The translations under genes and the position numbers were made by a program. Under the pieces are notes generated by a model that was not told the origin of the DNA, ran no database searches, and saw only the letters and a list, made by a program, of their open reading frames with translations. Positions 31,766 through 42,779 of a DNA stretch of 64,000 nt are shown piece by piece. Every line of letters begins with the position of its first letter. Within the stretch, counting starts at the first letter, position 1. The DNA is from Ailurus styani (lineage: Eukaryota; Chordata; Mammalia; Carnivora; Ailuridae). The stretch lies in NCBI GenBank assembly GCA_002007465.1, contig LNAC01000108.1:3736306-3800305 (forward strand), read 5' to 3'.

Positions 31766-32823
31766 CCCAACCTCCAGCCTGTACTGACTGCAAATAAGTG
31801 TTCCATAAATACTGGACAATATGAGATGCCATTGCTGCTTTTGTCACTGGGCCCCCTGGCACTGCACCTTAGCACCCCTCCACAAGGGCATTTGTTATGC
31901 TCTATTGTCCATAATTGTTTACATGTCACTTCTCCCATCTCTTCAAGGAGAGCAACGCCAAGCAAAGCAGCTCTGGCCTCCCACAGGGCCTGCCATAAAC
32001 GTGCTCCCAGGAAACGTGCCAGGAGGCCAGCCCCCGTGGTGTTCAGGACGTGGGCACAGTGTTGGGAGTGGATTCTGGGGCTCTGATTCTCAGGACAAAG
32101 GTGGGGCCACCATCCAGCTTTCACTGGTGGCCTGAGATTAGCCACTGTCAACCCTCTGCACATGGCTGGGGAGCCTGAGCCCTGCGACTCACCCCCCACC
32201 ACCACCATTTATGCTCCTGGCTAAGAGACCAGTCTTCCGGAGGAAATGTTCAACACAAACAATTAACCCGCATGCGCAGGAGCCATGCTTGGAGCAGAGC
32301 AGGACCTTGGTCTGCGTTTGTTTCTTTGTCCAAATGCACGACTGGGTTGTCAGCCACTGGCCTGGAAATTTTCTGTTTAGCAACCTCATTCTCTTCTGTT
32401 GGGAGGACTAGCCTGGGGCAGAGACTTGACACACCTTTGCTCTCTGAGCTCCCCTTGATGGGTCTTCATGTGACCCAAGAGCAAGGGTGGAAATTCGGAT
32501 CCCCCAATGTTTTAACTCTTTCCTCTTGCAATGATGGGGTGTGGGGCAGACTAATGTATTGAGTGGTTAAGTTGTGGATATTTTCCCTTTGCTCTCCTGT
32601 CTCATCGCACCACGAAGGTGGCCAGGCCCTTCCCTGCCCCCTTTCCCCGGGGCACTTCACTTGACCACAAGAGGTCTAGAAAGGGGGCAGAAGTTACCTG
32701 CAAACCATCCCCTTCCTGGCTTTTGTAGCTTTTACCCTGAATTCTTTGAAGAAGAATGTCTATGACTATCTCCCTGCCCACATTATCCAGCTTTCCTCTC
32801 TTTCTAGTCCCCCCCACCCAAGG
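31766..32823. other. Unassigned DNA
   Basis: About 1 kb without recognised repeats or exons. Frames of 60-149 codons occur on both strands with no domain. Confidence 0.3.
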
Positions 32824-33035
32824 TACACACGCTCACCTATGCACACACCCACGGACAAACATGCATGTGCACACACGCGCGTGTGTGTTCAGCCGCACAT
32901 GCAAGCGCACACATATGCGCATGTATTTGTCCACATGTGTGTACATGCATATTCGAGTGTGCATGCCTCTATGAACACATGGCCACATGTGCACACCCAT
33001 GCACACCCACATACACACACATGCACACGCCCACG
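32824..33035. repeat. Diverged (CA/TG/CG)n alternating tract
   Basis: A 210-base degenerate purine-pyrimidine dinucleotide repeat. It contains a pure 30-base alternating run (32,859-32,888) and the 18-base palindrome CACACACGCGCGTGTGTG (32,870-32,887). Long H/T/M-rich frames here are artefacts of the repeat. Confidence 0.92.
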
Positions 33036-33054
33036 ACGCTCTAGTCGTATTGAA

Positions 33055-33335
33055 TCTCTTCAGTTCCTGAACTCACCCTGTTTCCTTCTCTCACACCTCC
33101 TTGTCCAACCCCCAAGGCCTTTATACCTTTTGCATCCTCTTTCCAAGGCATACTTTACCTTCTGCCCCTTTTTACCCAGCTACCTCTTTGTCTTCTACCA
33201 GATCCAGACTTGAATTCTTGGCACTCAGGCCTATAAATGCTTGTTTACTCCTCTGCCTGAGCAACAAAATACACAAGTCCATTTTGTTCACTTTTATATT
33301 CCTAGTACCCAGCATGTGCCTGTTGTGACCATTTG
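33055..33335 (+). mobile_element. LINE-2 3' region
   Basis: Sense L2: 'ccaaggcctttatacctttt', 'tttgttcacttttatattcc', 'agtacccagcatgtgcctg', ending 'ccatttgagaaacg'. Confidence 0.6.
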
Positions 33336-33346
33336 AGAAACGAAAG

Positions 33347-33391
33347 GGTAGGTGGATGGATGGGTGGACAGCTGGATGGCTGGGTGGAGGG
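33347..33391 (+). repeat. (GGAT)n/(GGTG)n-like minisatellite tract
   Basis: Degenerate GGTGGATGGATGGGTGGA units over about 45 bases. Confidence 0.8.
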
Positions 33392-34389
33392 CATAAAAGC
33401 AAAGCACTGGTTCATACCCAGGCTTACCCCAGGCCAGCCCCTTAGGAGACCCCCAGGATTCTTATCTATGTCCCAAAATGGCCCTGGTTTTTCCCTATGC
33501 ATGGCCTTGGGGCTTTGGGGGCAGACTCAGGATAAGGAATTAGGGGTTACCCTGTAGTTTAACTATGATCTAGAAACACCCTCACAATCTCCAAGTACTT
33601 AACATCCCATCAGCTGGCCTGGTCCTCTCGTGGATGTTTAGAAGCACTGTGACTTGAAGTGAAAGCCCATTGCTGATAGCATATCGGGGAAATCTCCATG
33701 AGATACAGTGCCTTGTCCCAGTCCAAACTGATGGTCATGCCAAGCAGAGAGATAACAGGTTGAGTGCTCCCAGGAGAAGCTGGTGGCTAAGGACAGGGAT
33801 GAAAAATGGCCGTTTCATGCTGGGTTGTGGTGTTGGTTTGTTCTCAGATAGAACAAATGAGGTTCCTGCCCTTGAGAAAAGCACTGTTCAGAGTTTTCTC
33901 TCTGGGGAGAGATACGGAAGGGGGGATAACCTAAATCCCTTGTAAAACTTATACCACTCTGCCCCAACAATGCCACCTCCCTGCTTCCCACCCCCCACCA
34001 ACCCCCACCCTGTGAATTTGGCTCCTGAGCAAACTGAGAAAACCAGCCTCCTTACGGCTTCATTTTCTTCTCCATCCTTCCATCCCCACACCTGCTCCTC
34101 TTCAGGGTCCCCACCAGTAAATGATGCCACCATCTGCTCCTCGCAGGTCACAAACCTCAGCCTTCCCCAGTCTCTCCTCCCCTATCCCACCCCTCCCCGC
34201 ACCCCATGAGCAACAAGCACCATCAGCCCTTTCGGTGATAACCCCCTGAGTGCTCCCTGCTCTCCACCCGGCTCTCCACCCACCATTCCAGTCTAAACTA
34301 GGGGGAAAGCGTCCCACAGGCGCCTCCTTTTTCAGCCCCTTCCCAACTCAGTTCATTTCCTGCAAAGTCAGCCTTCTATACACATTCAC
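33392..34389. other. Unassigned DNA
   Basis: No exon or repeat recognised. It includes C-rich, A-poor stretches (33,965-34,210) that give open frames on both strands. Confidence 0.3.
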
Positions 34390-34480
34390 TTCCTCGTGCT
34401 AAAGCATCTCTTGAGCACCTACTATGTGCCACACTCTTTGTTCAGTGCTGAGAATACCAAAGCAAGCAAGACACAAAGCT
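34390..34480 (-). mobile_element. LINE-2 or MIR 3' fragment
   Basis: 'cttgagcacctactatgtgcc' and 'ttcagtgctgagaataccaaag' form the antisense 3' end shared by L2 and MIR-type repeats. Confidence 0.55.
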
Positions 34481-34885
34481 GATTCTATCACTCCCCCGTC
34501 AATGGCTCTCCACCGTCTCACCGTGGAGCCCATGCTCCTTGGCACCCCTGCCGGGTCCTCCCCACAGTGAGGCCGCTGGCTGACCTCTTGGGCCACAGCT
34601 CACAGCTCCCCCCGAGAACCCAAAGGTTCAGCCATCACAAGACAACTCACTGTCTCCCACGCCGAGTACTCTCTTGCCCCCAGGCCTTTCTTCCTCCCCT
34701 TTCTGTCTTTCTTTTCCCCTTATGAAAATCCTTCCCCGTTCTTCAACAAGAAATGGCTCAAATGACATTTCTTCCGTGGAGTTGCCATAATTCCCCAGGT
34801 TGGAACTAATCACCCAATTCTCTTCGCTTCCAAAGCAGAGCTCTAATATCAGCATTATAACATTTATTTCTTCCAGGTTTATGGT
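34481..34885 (+). mobile_element. LINE-2 3' region
   Basis: Sense L2-type: 'gctctccaccgtctcaccg', 'cccaggcctttcttcctcc', 'gaaatggctcaaatgacatttc', 'tctaatatcagcattataac'. Confidence 0.55.
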
Positions 34886-35159
34886 TTAGGTAATGAGGTG
34901 GGGAAATTATTATCTAGCGGCTGAGGCCAGAATTTCTCTTAGGGAGGAAAATGTTGTCCTTTGGGAAAATACCTTGAACTCTAGCCCCCAGGTCCCTCCC
35001 TTGGGGTTCACAGATTCAGGAGGGAGGGGTCAAGAGTTCTTATCTGTGTTCCAGGGCAGGTGGGGGAGGGAGGTCCTCCGGCGCCCTGCCTCCCCCAGGG
35101 TCCTCTCTGAGGAGATGGCATAGAGCAGAGACGCGAGGGAAATGAGGTAATTCTGGGGG
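34886..35159. other. Unassigned GC-rich DNA
   Basis: No recognised feature. Confidence 0.3.
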
Positions 35160-35690
35160 AAGGGCATTGCAGGGGGTTGGAACACAGAGGCCAGGTGCTG
35201 GGGTGAAGAAGCATGATATGTGTAGGGAACAGGAACCTGTCGCTAGCATGTCATCGTCTTGGGGCGTGGGAGCCCGTGTAGGGCCACCTGTAGATTCTGT
35301 CTGCAGAACACACATGAGCACAGGTGTGCACAACAAAGGGTTGCCGTGAATCCCGGGAGGTTCACAGACCTTCCGAAGCTAGTCTAACAAGTGAGTGGGG
35401 AGGAGGCAAGGGGATACTCGGAGCCCAGGTTAAGAATGGGTGCACTGAGCGCAAAGGTGAGGCTGGAATTGAAGGTGGAGCCACAGGCAGGAGACTGGTC
35501 AGGGAGGACGCTGAGCGTCACGTCAGTGGCTTGGAGCTTGATTCTAACTATGATGGGCTGGGTCAATATGAGTTATGAAAGCCATCACAGGATGCCTCGA
35601 GATTTAGGGAGCGGTGTGAACAAGAGATGAGGAGGGAAAGCAAGAAGGGGGCAAACGAGGACAAACTGAAGAAGCGCCTAAAAGATGAGT
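35160..35690 (-). mobile_element. LINE-2-like region
   Basis: Antisense L2-like phrases: 'gggttggaacacagaggcc', 'gcttggagcttgattctaac', 'gatgggctgggtcaatatg'. Diverged. Confidence 0.4.
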
Positions 35691-35694
35691 TGTA

Positions 35695-35965
35695 TTCGAT
35701 CCCTGTGGCAGCTCTAACAAATGACCACCCGTCTGGTGGCTTAAAACAACACAAATTCCATCCCTCAGAGCTCTGGAGGCCAGAAATCTGAAGTCAGTTC
35801 CACGAGCCTAAAGGCAAGGTATCAGGAGGGCTGGTTCCTTCTAGAGGCTTTCAGGGAGAATCCATTTCCTTGCCTCTCCTAGCTTCCTTGAGGAAAGCTG
35901 AGGCATAGCAGACTTCACTGGTCTCCCTGAAGACCCCTCTGCAGCCTCATGGACAGACACACTCT
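35695..35965 (-). mobile_element. MaLR LTR (MLT1-type) fragment
   Basis: Antisense MLT1: 'ggcagctctaacaaatgacc', 'ggtggcttaaaacaacacaaatt' (in parts), 'agagctctggaggccagaaatc', 'ttccttctagaggctttcagg'. Confidence 0.75.
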
Positions 35966-36302
35966 CACCGTGGGACTGGGCCACCCGAGACCAGATCCCA
36001 TGGTGCCTCTGTATCAGGCACCTGCCCAGCCTCCCTGGACCCCAGTGTTCCAGTCATGCCCCTCTCACCGTGGGCAGCCACCAGCCGACTGTCCTTCTAG
36101 GACCATCCGGGTCCAGCCTCTGGTCTCAGCCACAGCCCCACCTCTGCCCCGCTGAGGTGGCAAATGGCTGTCCTGGTACCCCTGGAATTCTGGTACAGAG
36201 AGTGGAAATGGCGAGGAGGGAAAGGAGACCATCTCTTTTCACCCTGCATGCTTCTCAATTGTTTGGAAGTCAGACTTTTGCCATAAATCTCTATAAATAC
36301 TG
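35966..36302. other. Unassigned DNA
   Basis: No recognised feature. C-rich in its first part. Confidence 0.3.
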
Positions 36303-36472
36303 AGAGACAGTGCAGCGGTTAAGGACACAAATGCTGATGTGAGACACCTGGGCTCAAATCTGGCTCCTCTACTTACAAGCCAGGTGACTCTGGGTGAATT
36401 GTTTTATATGTCTGTAGCTCATTGTTCTTACCTGTATAAATAGGAAAATACCAACAAAAGAACACCAACTGC
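36303..36472 (+). mobile_element. MIR SINE (first of a tandem pair)
   Basis: Sense MIR from its tRNA-like 5' end: 'gagacagtgcagcggttaagg', 'cctgggctcaaatctggctcc', 'gtgactctgggtgaattg'. Confidence 0.8.
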
Positions 36473-36489
36473 TTCCCATAGTGCCTAAC

Positions 36490-36757
36490 TATTACTCCGG
36501 TGCAATAGTTAAAAGACACAGTCAATCTGGTTTTGAATCTCAGCTCCATTACCTATTAGCTGTGCAGCCTTAGGCAAATTGCTTAACATTTCTGTGCCTC
36601 AACTTTCTCATCTATCAGTGGGGCTGAAGATCATCATTGTATCTACCTCATAGAGTTATTATGAGGAATAAATGAGGTAGTGTACCTAAATCACTTCCAA
36701 GAGTGCCTGGAAGAGCATAAGTGCTGTGTAAATATTACCAGTTCTTATTACTTAATA
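36490..36757 (+). mobile_element. MIR SINE (second of a tandem pair)
   Basis: Near full-length sense MIR: 'gcaatagttaaaagacacag', 'ttttgaatctcagctccatt', 'gctgtgcagccttaggcaaat', 'ctacctcatagagttattatg', 'gagtgcctggaagagcataag'. Confidence 0.9.
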
Positions 36758-36789
36758 AGTAAATATTAACTATTATTATAAATATACAT

Positions 36790-37155
36790 TGTATGCTTAT
36801 TTAACATAAATAAGATCATACTGTCAATATCATTCCACAATATCATTGTGTTTTATACTTAACAATATGTTTTGCATTTCTTGGATGCATTTTCATATCA
36901 ATATATAAAGATATATCTTATTCTTTTTAACTGTGGTACCACTGGCTTACTGCACTGACCATAAGAAGGAAGTACCCAGCTTATTTAACTGTTCATCTGT
37001 TCATGAGTACTTAGGTTGTTCCTAATTTTTTTGCTTTTATAAACCGTGTTGCAATGACCATCCTTGTTCTCTGATTATTCCATAAGTATTTCTCTGGGAA
37101 AGATAACTACAAGTGGAATGGCAAGGTGCAGGGTATGTGCATTTTTATTTTATTT
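36790..37155 (-). mobile_element. Old L1M 3' end, left part
   Basis: Antisense L1M 3' UTR: 'agtacttaggttgttcctaat', 'aaccgtgttgcaatgaccatcc', 'ctacaagtggaatggcaagg', 'gggtatgtgcattttt'. The matching next part appears at 40,068, after a 2.9-kb insertion. Confidence 0.75.
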
Positions 37156-37479
37156 TATTTCTTCTTTGCATTTCTACTTTTTTATTGAGGCATAATTGGC
37201 ATATAACATTATATTAGTTTCAGGTATATAACATAATGATTCGATATTTGGATGTGCTGTGATCACTGTATTAAGTCTACTGTTCCCCTGGCACCATATA
37301 GAGCTATGTAATACGTAGTACAATATTGTTGACTCCAGTCACCATGCTGTATATCACATCCCCATGAGTTATTTATTTTATAACTGGAAATTTGTACCTC
37401 TTGATTCCTTCTCCTATTTTTTCTATTCCCTACTCCCTCCCCTCTGGAAACCACTAATCTGTTCTCTCCATCTTTGAGT

Positions 37480-37511
37480 TTGGTTTGGTTTGGTTTGGTT
37501 TGGTTTGGTTG
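37480..37511. repeat. (TTTGG)n tract in the L1 3' UTR
   Basis: Six TTTGG/GGTTT pentamer units expanded within the L1 3' end. Confidence 0.9.
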
Positions 37512-37930
37512 TCCATTTGTTTTGTTTTTTAGATTCTGCATATAAGTGAAATCAGACAGAAGTTGTCTTTGTCCATCTGACTTATTTCACCTAGCGTAAT
37601 ACCCTCAAGGTCTATCCATATTGTCACAAATGACAAGATTTCATTCTTTTATATGGTGGAGTATGTGTGTTTGTATACATTCTAAAACTCTACATTTTTA
37701 ATCCCATTCTCCCACGTTTGTTTTTGATGTCACATTTTACATCTTTTTATTCTGTGTATCATTTAACTAGTTGTTATAATTATAATTATTTTTACTAATT
37801 TTGTCTTTTAACCTCCATGCTAGCTTTATAGGTGATTAGTCCACTCCCTTTACTATATACTTACATTTACCAGTGAGATTTTTACTTTCATTTGTTTTCT
37901 TGTTATTGATCAATGCCCTTTCTTTTCAGC

Positions 37931-38770
37931 TTAAATAAGTCCCTTTAAGATTTCTTGTAAGACTGGTTTAGTAGTGATACATTCCTTCAGTCTTTCTTAT
38001 CTGGAAAACTCTTCTCTCTCCTTCAGTTCTGAATGATAACCTTGCTGGTTAGAGTTCTGTTCATAGGAAATCTTGCTTGTAGCCCTTTGAATATATCATG
38101 CCATTCTCTTCTGGCCTGCAAAGTTTCTGCTGAAAAATCTGCTGATTATTTCATGGCCTTTGTGTGTTACAAGTTGTTTTCTCTTGTTGCTTTTAAGATT
38201 CTTTACCTTTTGACGTTTTAATTATGTGTCTTGGTATGGTTCTCTTTGGGTTCATTGTATTTGAAACTTCCTGGATCTGGATGTCTGTTTTCTTCCCCAG
38301 GTTAAGGAAGTTTTCAGACATCATTTCTTCAAATAAGTTCTCTGTCTCTTTATTTATGTCTCTTCTCCTTCCAGAACCCCTATTATGCACATGTTGTCCC
38401 ACTTGATGTTGCTGATAGGTCCCTTAAGCGATCTTCACTTTTCTTAACTCTGTTATCTTTCCGCACTATGCTTGGTTGATTTCCACTGCCCTACTTTCCA
38501 GGTCACTGACCCCACCTTCTGTTTCATCTAGTCTGCTGTTGAATCCCACTAGCATATTTTTCATTTCAGTTATCATATGTTTCAGCTCTGTAACTTCTGT
38601 TTTGTACTTTCTTATATTTTCTATCTCTTTGTTGAAGTTCTCTCAGTGTTCATTCTTCTTCCAAGATCAGTGAGCATCTCTATGACCATGACTTTGAACT
38701 CTTTATCAGGTAAATTACTTTTCTCCATTTTATTAAGGTTTTTTCCTGGAGTTTTATCTTGTTCTTTCAT
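37931..38770 (-). pseudogene. LINE-1 ORF1 protein (RNA-binding chaperone) remnant
   Basis: On the minus strand an ATG (38,770-38,768) opens a frame starting MKEQDKTPGKNLNKM. Pieces of L1 ORF1p follow in order through frameshifts and stops: NLPDKEFKVMVIEML near the start, a coiled-coil-like GFNSRLDE-type part (about 38,545), SLRDL-like and GVLEGEE-like pieces (about 38,430-38,370), ENLFEEMMSENFLNLGKK with DIQIQE and NPKRTIPRHI (38,350-38,210, the longest open piece), then a SFPDK-like piece and a KGLI-stop end at 37,931. The intact protein is about 300-340 residues, forms trimers and binds L1 RNA. This copy has several breaks and is dead. The order and spacing identify the element as L1-derived. 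Confidence 0.85.
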
Positions 38771-40067
38771 TTGAAACACCTTCCTATTTCCTCATTTTGC
38801 TTGATTCTCTGTGCTTGTTTCTATGTATTAGGTGAAACAGCTGTCTCTCCCAGTCTTGAAGGAGTGATCACAGGAAGACTGGAGATGTGTTTCAGTCTGC
38901 TGTCTTTTCAGGACCCTGGGGTGCTAGCTTGCCAGAAACTGTCTGATTGTTTCAGTCCCATGGGGCCCAGAAATTCAAGCCCCCCTGGCCACCAGAGTGC
39001 CAAGCATTCAAGGGGCATCCCCTGTGTGGACTGCATGCACCTGCCAGCATTGGTGGGGCACAAGAGAGTGTCAGCCTGGGGCACGCCTGCCTACCAGGTT
39101 GGTGGAGCAGCATCATGGGGGTGTACTGGGCCAGGACGAGCTAGCACACCAGGTTTGGCAGGGTGGGGCTACAAGAGAGAACAGGGCCAAGGCAAGTGAC
39201 ACTAGCATGATAAATGTAGACTGTAAGGATGGCAAGTGCCCACGAGCACCAGTGCTACCAAAGAAAGAGAACGCAAAAATGGCACCCACCAGTGCCTCCT
39301 TCCCCAAAGAGAGTTCCAACAGACCCCTGGCCCTCTGGCAGACAATTTAAGCTTAGCCAACAAATCTCCTGTCACATATGGTCTAGGTGCTTTTCAACCT
39401 ACTACTTTTGTGCTGGGTCCTAGGATAAGTGGGTCTGTGTATGAGTCCTTTAAGAGCAGATTCTCAGTTTCCTATAGATTTTTGGGTCTCCTGGAAGTAA
39501 GCCTCACTAGTTTTCAAAGACAGAGATATTCGAGGGACTTGTCTCTCCAGGGTAGGTCCAAAGGGTTGGGGTACCTAATGTGGGGCATATCCCTGAGGAG
39601 TGAGTGACCATTGTCATATGCCCCATATTTGTGAGATCCCTCATGCTTATGGGTCACTGTGCCAAGGGTGGGGTTTTTAGCAAGACTACATCTCTGCCTC
39701 TCCTACCCATCTCAATATGGCCTTTTTATCCTTTTCTGTGGAGGAGCTGCTGAGCTAGCTTTCAGGTCTTTTTCAGAGAGAACTGTTCTATATGTAGCTG
39801 TAGATTTGGTGTGTCTGTGGCAGGAGGTGGGTTCAGGGTCTTCCTATGCCTCCATCCTCAGGATATGTTGATTTTCAATGGACAGAAGTGGAAGAAGAAC
39901 ACTCAAACCTGACAAGGCTCCAAAGAAACTAGGTCCTTCTTCAACTGGCTGGAAGGGAAGGAGCACTTTTGGCTTAGATATTTCTTATGGCTTTTGGGAT
40001 ATTTTGTCTCCTCCAAATGTTCCCCAGGCAGCCAGAAAGAACCTCTCCCAGCTGCACCATACTCCCT

Positions 40068-40425
40068 ATGCATTTTGATTTTTGATGGATGCTGTTAAGT
40101 GGCTCTCTAAAGAGGTACAACCAACTCATATTATCCCCCACAGTACATGAGAGCACTAATTTCCTCAAACACTAGATATTTTACCTATTTTTATAAATTT
40201 GCCTATAATATAAATATATTTTATATTTTTATAAATTTACCTATTTTTACCCATTTTAAGGGGGGTTAAGAGAAAGCTCATTTTACTGAGCCCTGTTTCA
40301 TGAGGTTGAGCATCTTTTCATAAGTTTATAGCCATTTGTATTTCTCTTCTGTGATCTCCCTGTTTACAGCTTTAATCTGATTTTCTGTTGGGTTATTTGT
40401 CTTTTTCTTATTGATTTTTAGGGCT
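40068..40425 (-). mobile_element. Old L1M 3' end, right part
   Basis: Continues the antisense L1M interrupted at 37,155: 'tgatttttgatggatgctg', 'ctctaaagaggtacaaccaac', 'catgaggttgagcatctttt', 'gccatttgtatttctcttc', 'gtctttttcttattgattttta'. Confidence 0.75.
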
Positions 40426-40659
40426 TGGTGATTGATTAGATGTGAGGAAAGGGGAATTAAAAGTCACACCTGGTCTTCACGTTTGGACAACCATGGAGAC
40501 CATGGGGCCATTCACTGGCATGGAAGCACTGAGGGGACAGTGGCCAGGTGGGGCTCTTGGTACGTGGTTGGACAGAGGCTGAGGCTCACCCTCTGGGATG
40601 CTGCCATATTGCCCTCCCCTCATACCCATGGGGTTGGAGGGCTCCAGACCAGTAGAGTT
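40426..40659. other. Unassigned DNA
   Basis: No recognised feature. Confidence 0.3.
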
Positions 40660-41560
40660 AGCAACCATCACTCACAAATAATCAATAGCTACTGAGTGTC
40701 CACCATGTGCCAGACACTGTCCTAGGCAGTGAGAACATAGCAGTGAACAGACAGACAAGAGCCCTGCTCTTGGTGAGTTTATGTGGCAGACAATCAACAT
40801 AAACCATAAGTAAAAAAAATTATTTCAGATAATGATAAAAACTGTAAGGCAACAAAACAGTAATATGATAGAGAGTGCGAATGGGGACCATCTTTGGTTG
40901 GGAGGTCAGAGGAGGAATTTCTGAGGAGATAACATTTGAGTCTAGAACTGCATGATGAAAAGGAGACCTGCCAAGATTTGGAGGAAGAGCATTCCAACAG
41001 AAACAACAGCAGGAGTCAAGGATGAAGCCAAGCAAAAGCCGGATGTTACAGGAATGGAGAGACCAGCACCTTCGGAGAGTAACAAATGTGAGCGTGGGTG
41101 GGGACAGGTAGTAGGAGAAGTAGTTGGGGAAATGGAGAAGGGCCAAATCAGGCAGGGGCCCTTGAAGTCATGGAAAAGAGTTTGGAGTTTATTCCCTAAG
41201 AAAAGGAAAACTCTTTAAAGGCTCGAAGTTTCTAATAAGGAAGTGTCCTGATATGATCTGTGCCTTAGAAAGTGACTTCATAGAGAATGGATTCTAGAGA
41301 AACAAGAAGAGACCAAGACATCCAAGGCAAATAGTCTATAGGCTGTATTTTGTGTAGAGCCTAGAATCTGCTGATGGAACGAGAGAAAGAAAGAAGTCAA
41401 AGTTGACTCCTCATTTTCTGGTCTGAGAAATTAAGTAAATTGTGGAATTCGTTGGGAAAGGTGGGGGGATGGATATGGCTGATTTGGGCAGGAGCAAGAG
41501 AATCAAATGTTTTATTTCAGATATGTTAAGTTCGAGGTGGTTATCAAACATCCTAGGAGC
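40660..41560 (-). mobile_element. LINE-2 3' region
   Basis: Long antisense L2-type remnant: 'gagtgtccaccatgtgccag', 'cactgtcctaggcagtgag', 'aagagccctgctcttggtgag', 'gaggagataacatttgagtc', 'ggaagagcattccaacagaaac', 'gtttggagtttattccctaag'. The part beyond about 41,220 is less certain. Confidence 0.65.
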
Positions 41561-41704
41561 ACTGGGGTTTGGGGAAGAGTCAGAGTATAAAGCTAAAAGT
41601 ATAAATCTGTAACTTTCTGCAAACCTATGGTATGCCGCATATTTATTGCTTTGTAGCTTGAAATCCAACTCTCCACCTCCTTCCCCCAAAGTACCCAGAC
41701 CTCC
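41561..41704. other. Unassigned DNA
   Basis: No recognised feature. Confidence 0.3.
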
Positions 41705-41912
41705 TTTTTTTTTTTTTTTAAGATTTTATTTATTCATTTGACAGAGGGAGAGAGATCACAAGTAGGCAGAGAGGCAGGCAGAGAGAGAGGAGGAAGCAGG
41801 CTCCCTGCCAAGCAGGCAGGGAGCCCGATGTGGGGCTTGATCCCAGAACCCTGAGATCCTGACCTGAGCTGAAGGCAGAGGCTTTAACCCACTGAACCAT
41901 TCAGGCACCCCC
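41705..41912 (-). mobile_element. Young CAN SINE, mustelid type
   Basis: Poly-T then 'aagattttatttattcattt', ending 'ccactgaaccattcaggcac'. Target repeats CAGACCTCC (41,695-41,703) and CAAATCTCC (from 41,913) are only approximate. Confidence 0.93.
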
Positions 41913-41924
41913 CAAATCTCCCTC

Positions 41925-42382
41925 TTAATAGAATTCTCTTATCATCTTGGCAGGATGCTAGCTCCCAGTCCACTGCTGCTCTGACTGGAGAGCTGAGCTG
42001 GGGAAGGAAGAGTCAGATCATTGGAAACCTTCTCATTATCTCCATCCACTTCCTGAGGCAGACATGTGATTTAAGGTGGGCCTATCAGACCCTCACTCCT
42101 GATGCTTTGACGTTTAATCAAGTGCCTGAAGGATGGAGGGAAGTTCAAAGATCAGAGTCATGGTGGTGGCCAGTGTGTGTGAGGATGAGACTTTCCCCCA
42201 GGCCTGACCTTCACTGCAGTTCCTGCTCCAAAGTCTTACCTCGTTTTCCTGGCCTGGTCTCCCAGCTTCCGTGCCATCTGGGAGCACCCCAATCGCCTTT
42301 CGGTAGGTTTACTCTTTGTTCACAGCAGCCAGAGTTCCTTTCTGTTGTTCACAATCAAGAACCCTGACTGGTATATAATATT
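41925..42382 (+). mobile_element. Old LTR-like repeat, family unassigned
   Basis: Begins around 'ctcttaatagaattctctta' and ends 'caatcaagaaccctgactgg', the gaaccctgactgata end of MaLR-like LTRs. Diverged. Confidence 0.45.
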
Positions 42383-42494
42383 TAAAGTCCCATGGCCAGA
42401 TGAGGCCACCAAGGGTAATAGCACAGAGAAAGAAGGATGGAGGAGAGGATGAGTTCTTTCATAGAGGAGCCATAATCAGAACAAAGACTTGGAG

Positions 42495-42761
42495 GGCGCC
42501 TGGGTGGCTCAGTGGGTTAAAGCCTCTGCCTTCGGCTCAGGTCATGATCTCAGCGTCCTGGGATCGAGGCCCGCATCGGGCTCTCTGCTCAGCAGGGAGC
42601 CTGCTTCCTCCTCTCCTTGTCTCTCTGCCTGCCTCTCTGCCTACTTGTGATNNNNNNNNNNNNNNNNNNNNNNNNNNNNNNNNNNNNNNNNNNNNNNNNN
42701 NNNNNNNNNNNNNNNNNNNNNNNNNNNNNNNNNNNNNNNNNNNAAAAAAAAAAAAAAAAAA
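42495..42761 (+). mobile_element. Young CAN SINE containing an assembly gap
   Basis: Sense copy starting 'ggcgcctgggtggctcagtg'. The 92 Ns start just after 'ctacttgtgat' and end in the A-tail. The perfect 17-bp TSD AGAACAAAGACTTGGAG (42,478-42,494 and 42,762-42,778) shows both ends are present. Confidence 0.97.
42652..42743. other. Assembly gap (92 N)
   Basis: Unknown bases inside the SINE 3' half. From other copies in this window only about 30-50 bases (CT tract and AAATAAA tail) should be missing, so the N count is probably not the true length. Confidence 0.9.
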
Positions 42762-42779
42762 AGAACAAAGACTTGGAGA

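Larger units (their letters stand above)
37160..40066 (-). mobile_element. ORF2-less LINE-1 (HAL1-like) insertion
   Basis: Reading the minus strand, a 5' region (about 40,066-38,771) leads to an ORF1 remnant (38,770-37,931), about 240 bases of AT-rich non-coding DNA, and an L1MA-like 3' end (37,690-37,160). That 3' end keeps only the last piece of ORF2 ('tgacttatttcacctagcg' antisense). The roughly 3.7-kb ORF2 body is absent. HAL1 elements, L1 relatives with ORF1 only, have this structure. An internal deletion of a normal L1 is the alternative. Target repeats resembling TATGTGCATTTT and TATGCATTTT flank it. Confidence 0.65.

Noticed and set aside
32746..33213. 155-codon H/T-rich frame (+)
   Set aside because: It is a translation of the purine-pyrimidine dinucleotide repeat, which stays open in most frames.
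38759..39199. 146-codon frame (+) and neighbours up to 39,607
   Set aside because: It lies on the opposite strand of the L1 5' region and is not a host gene.
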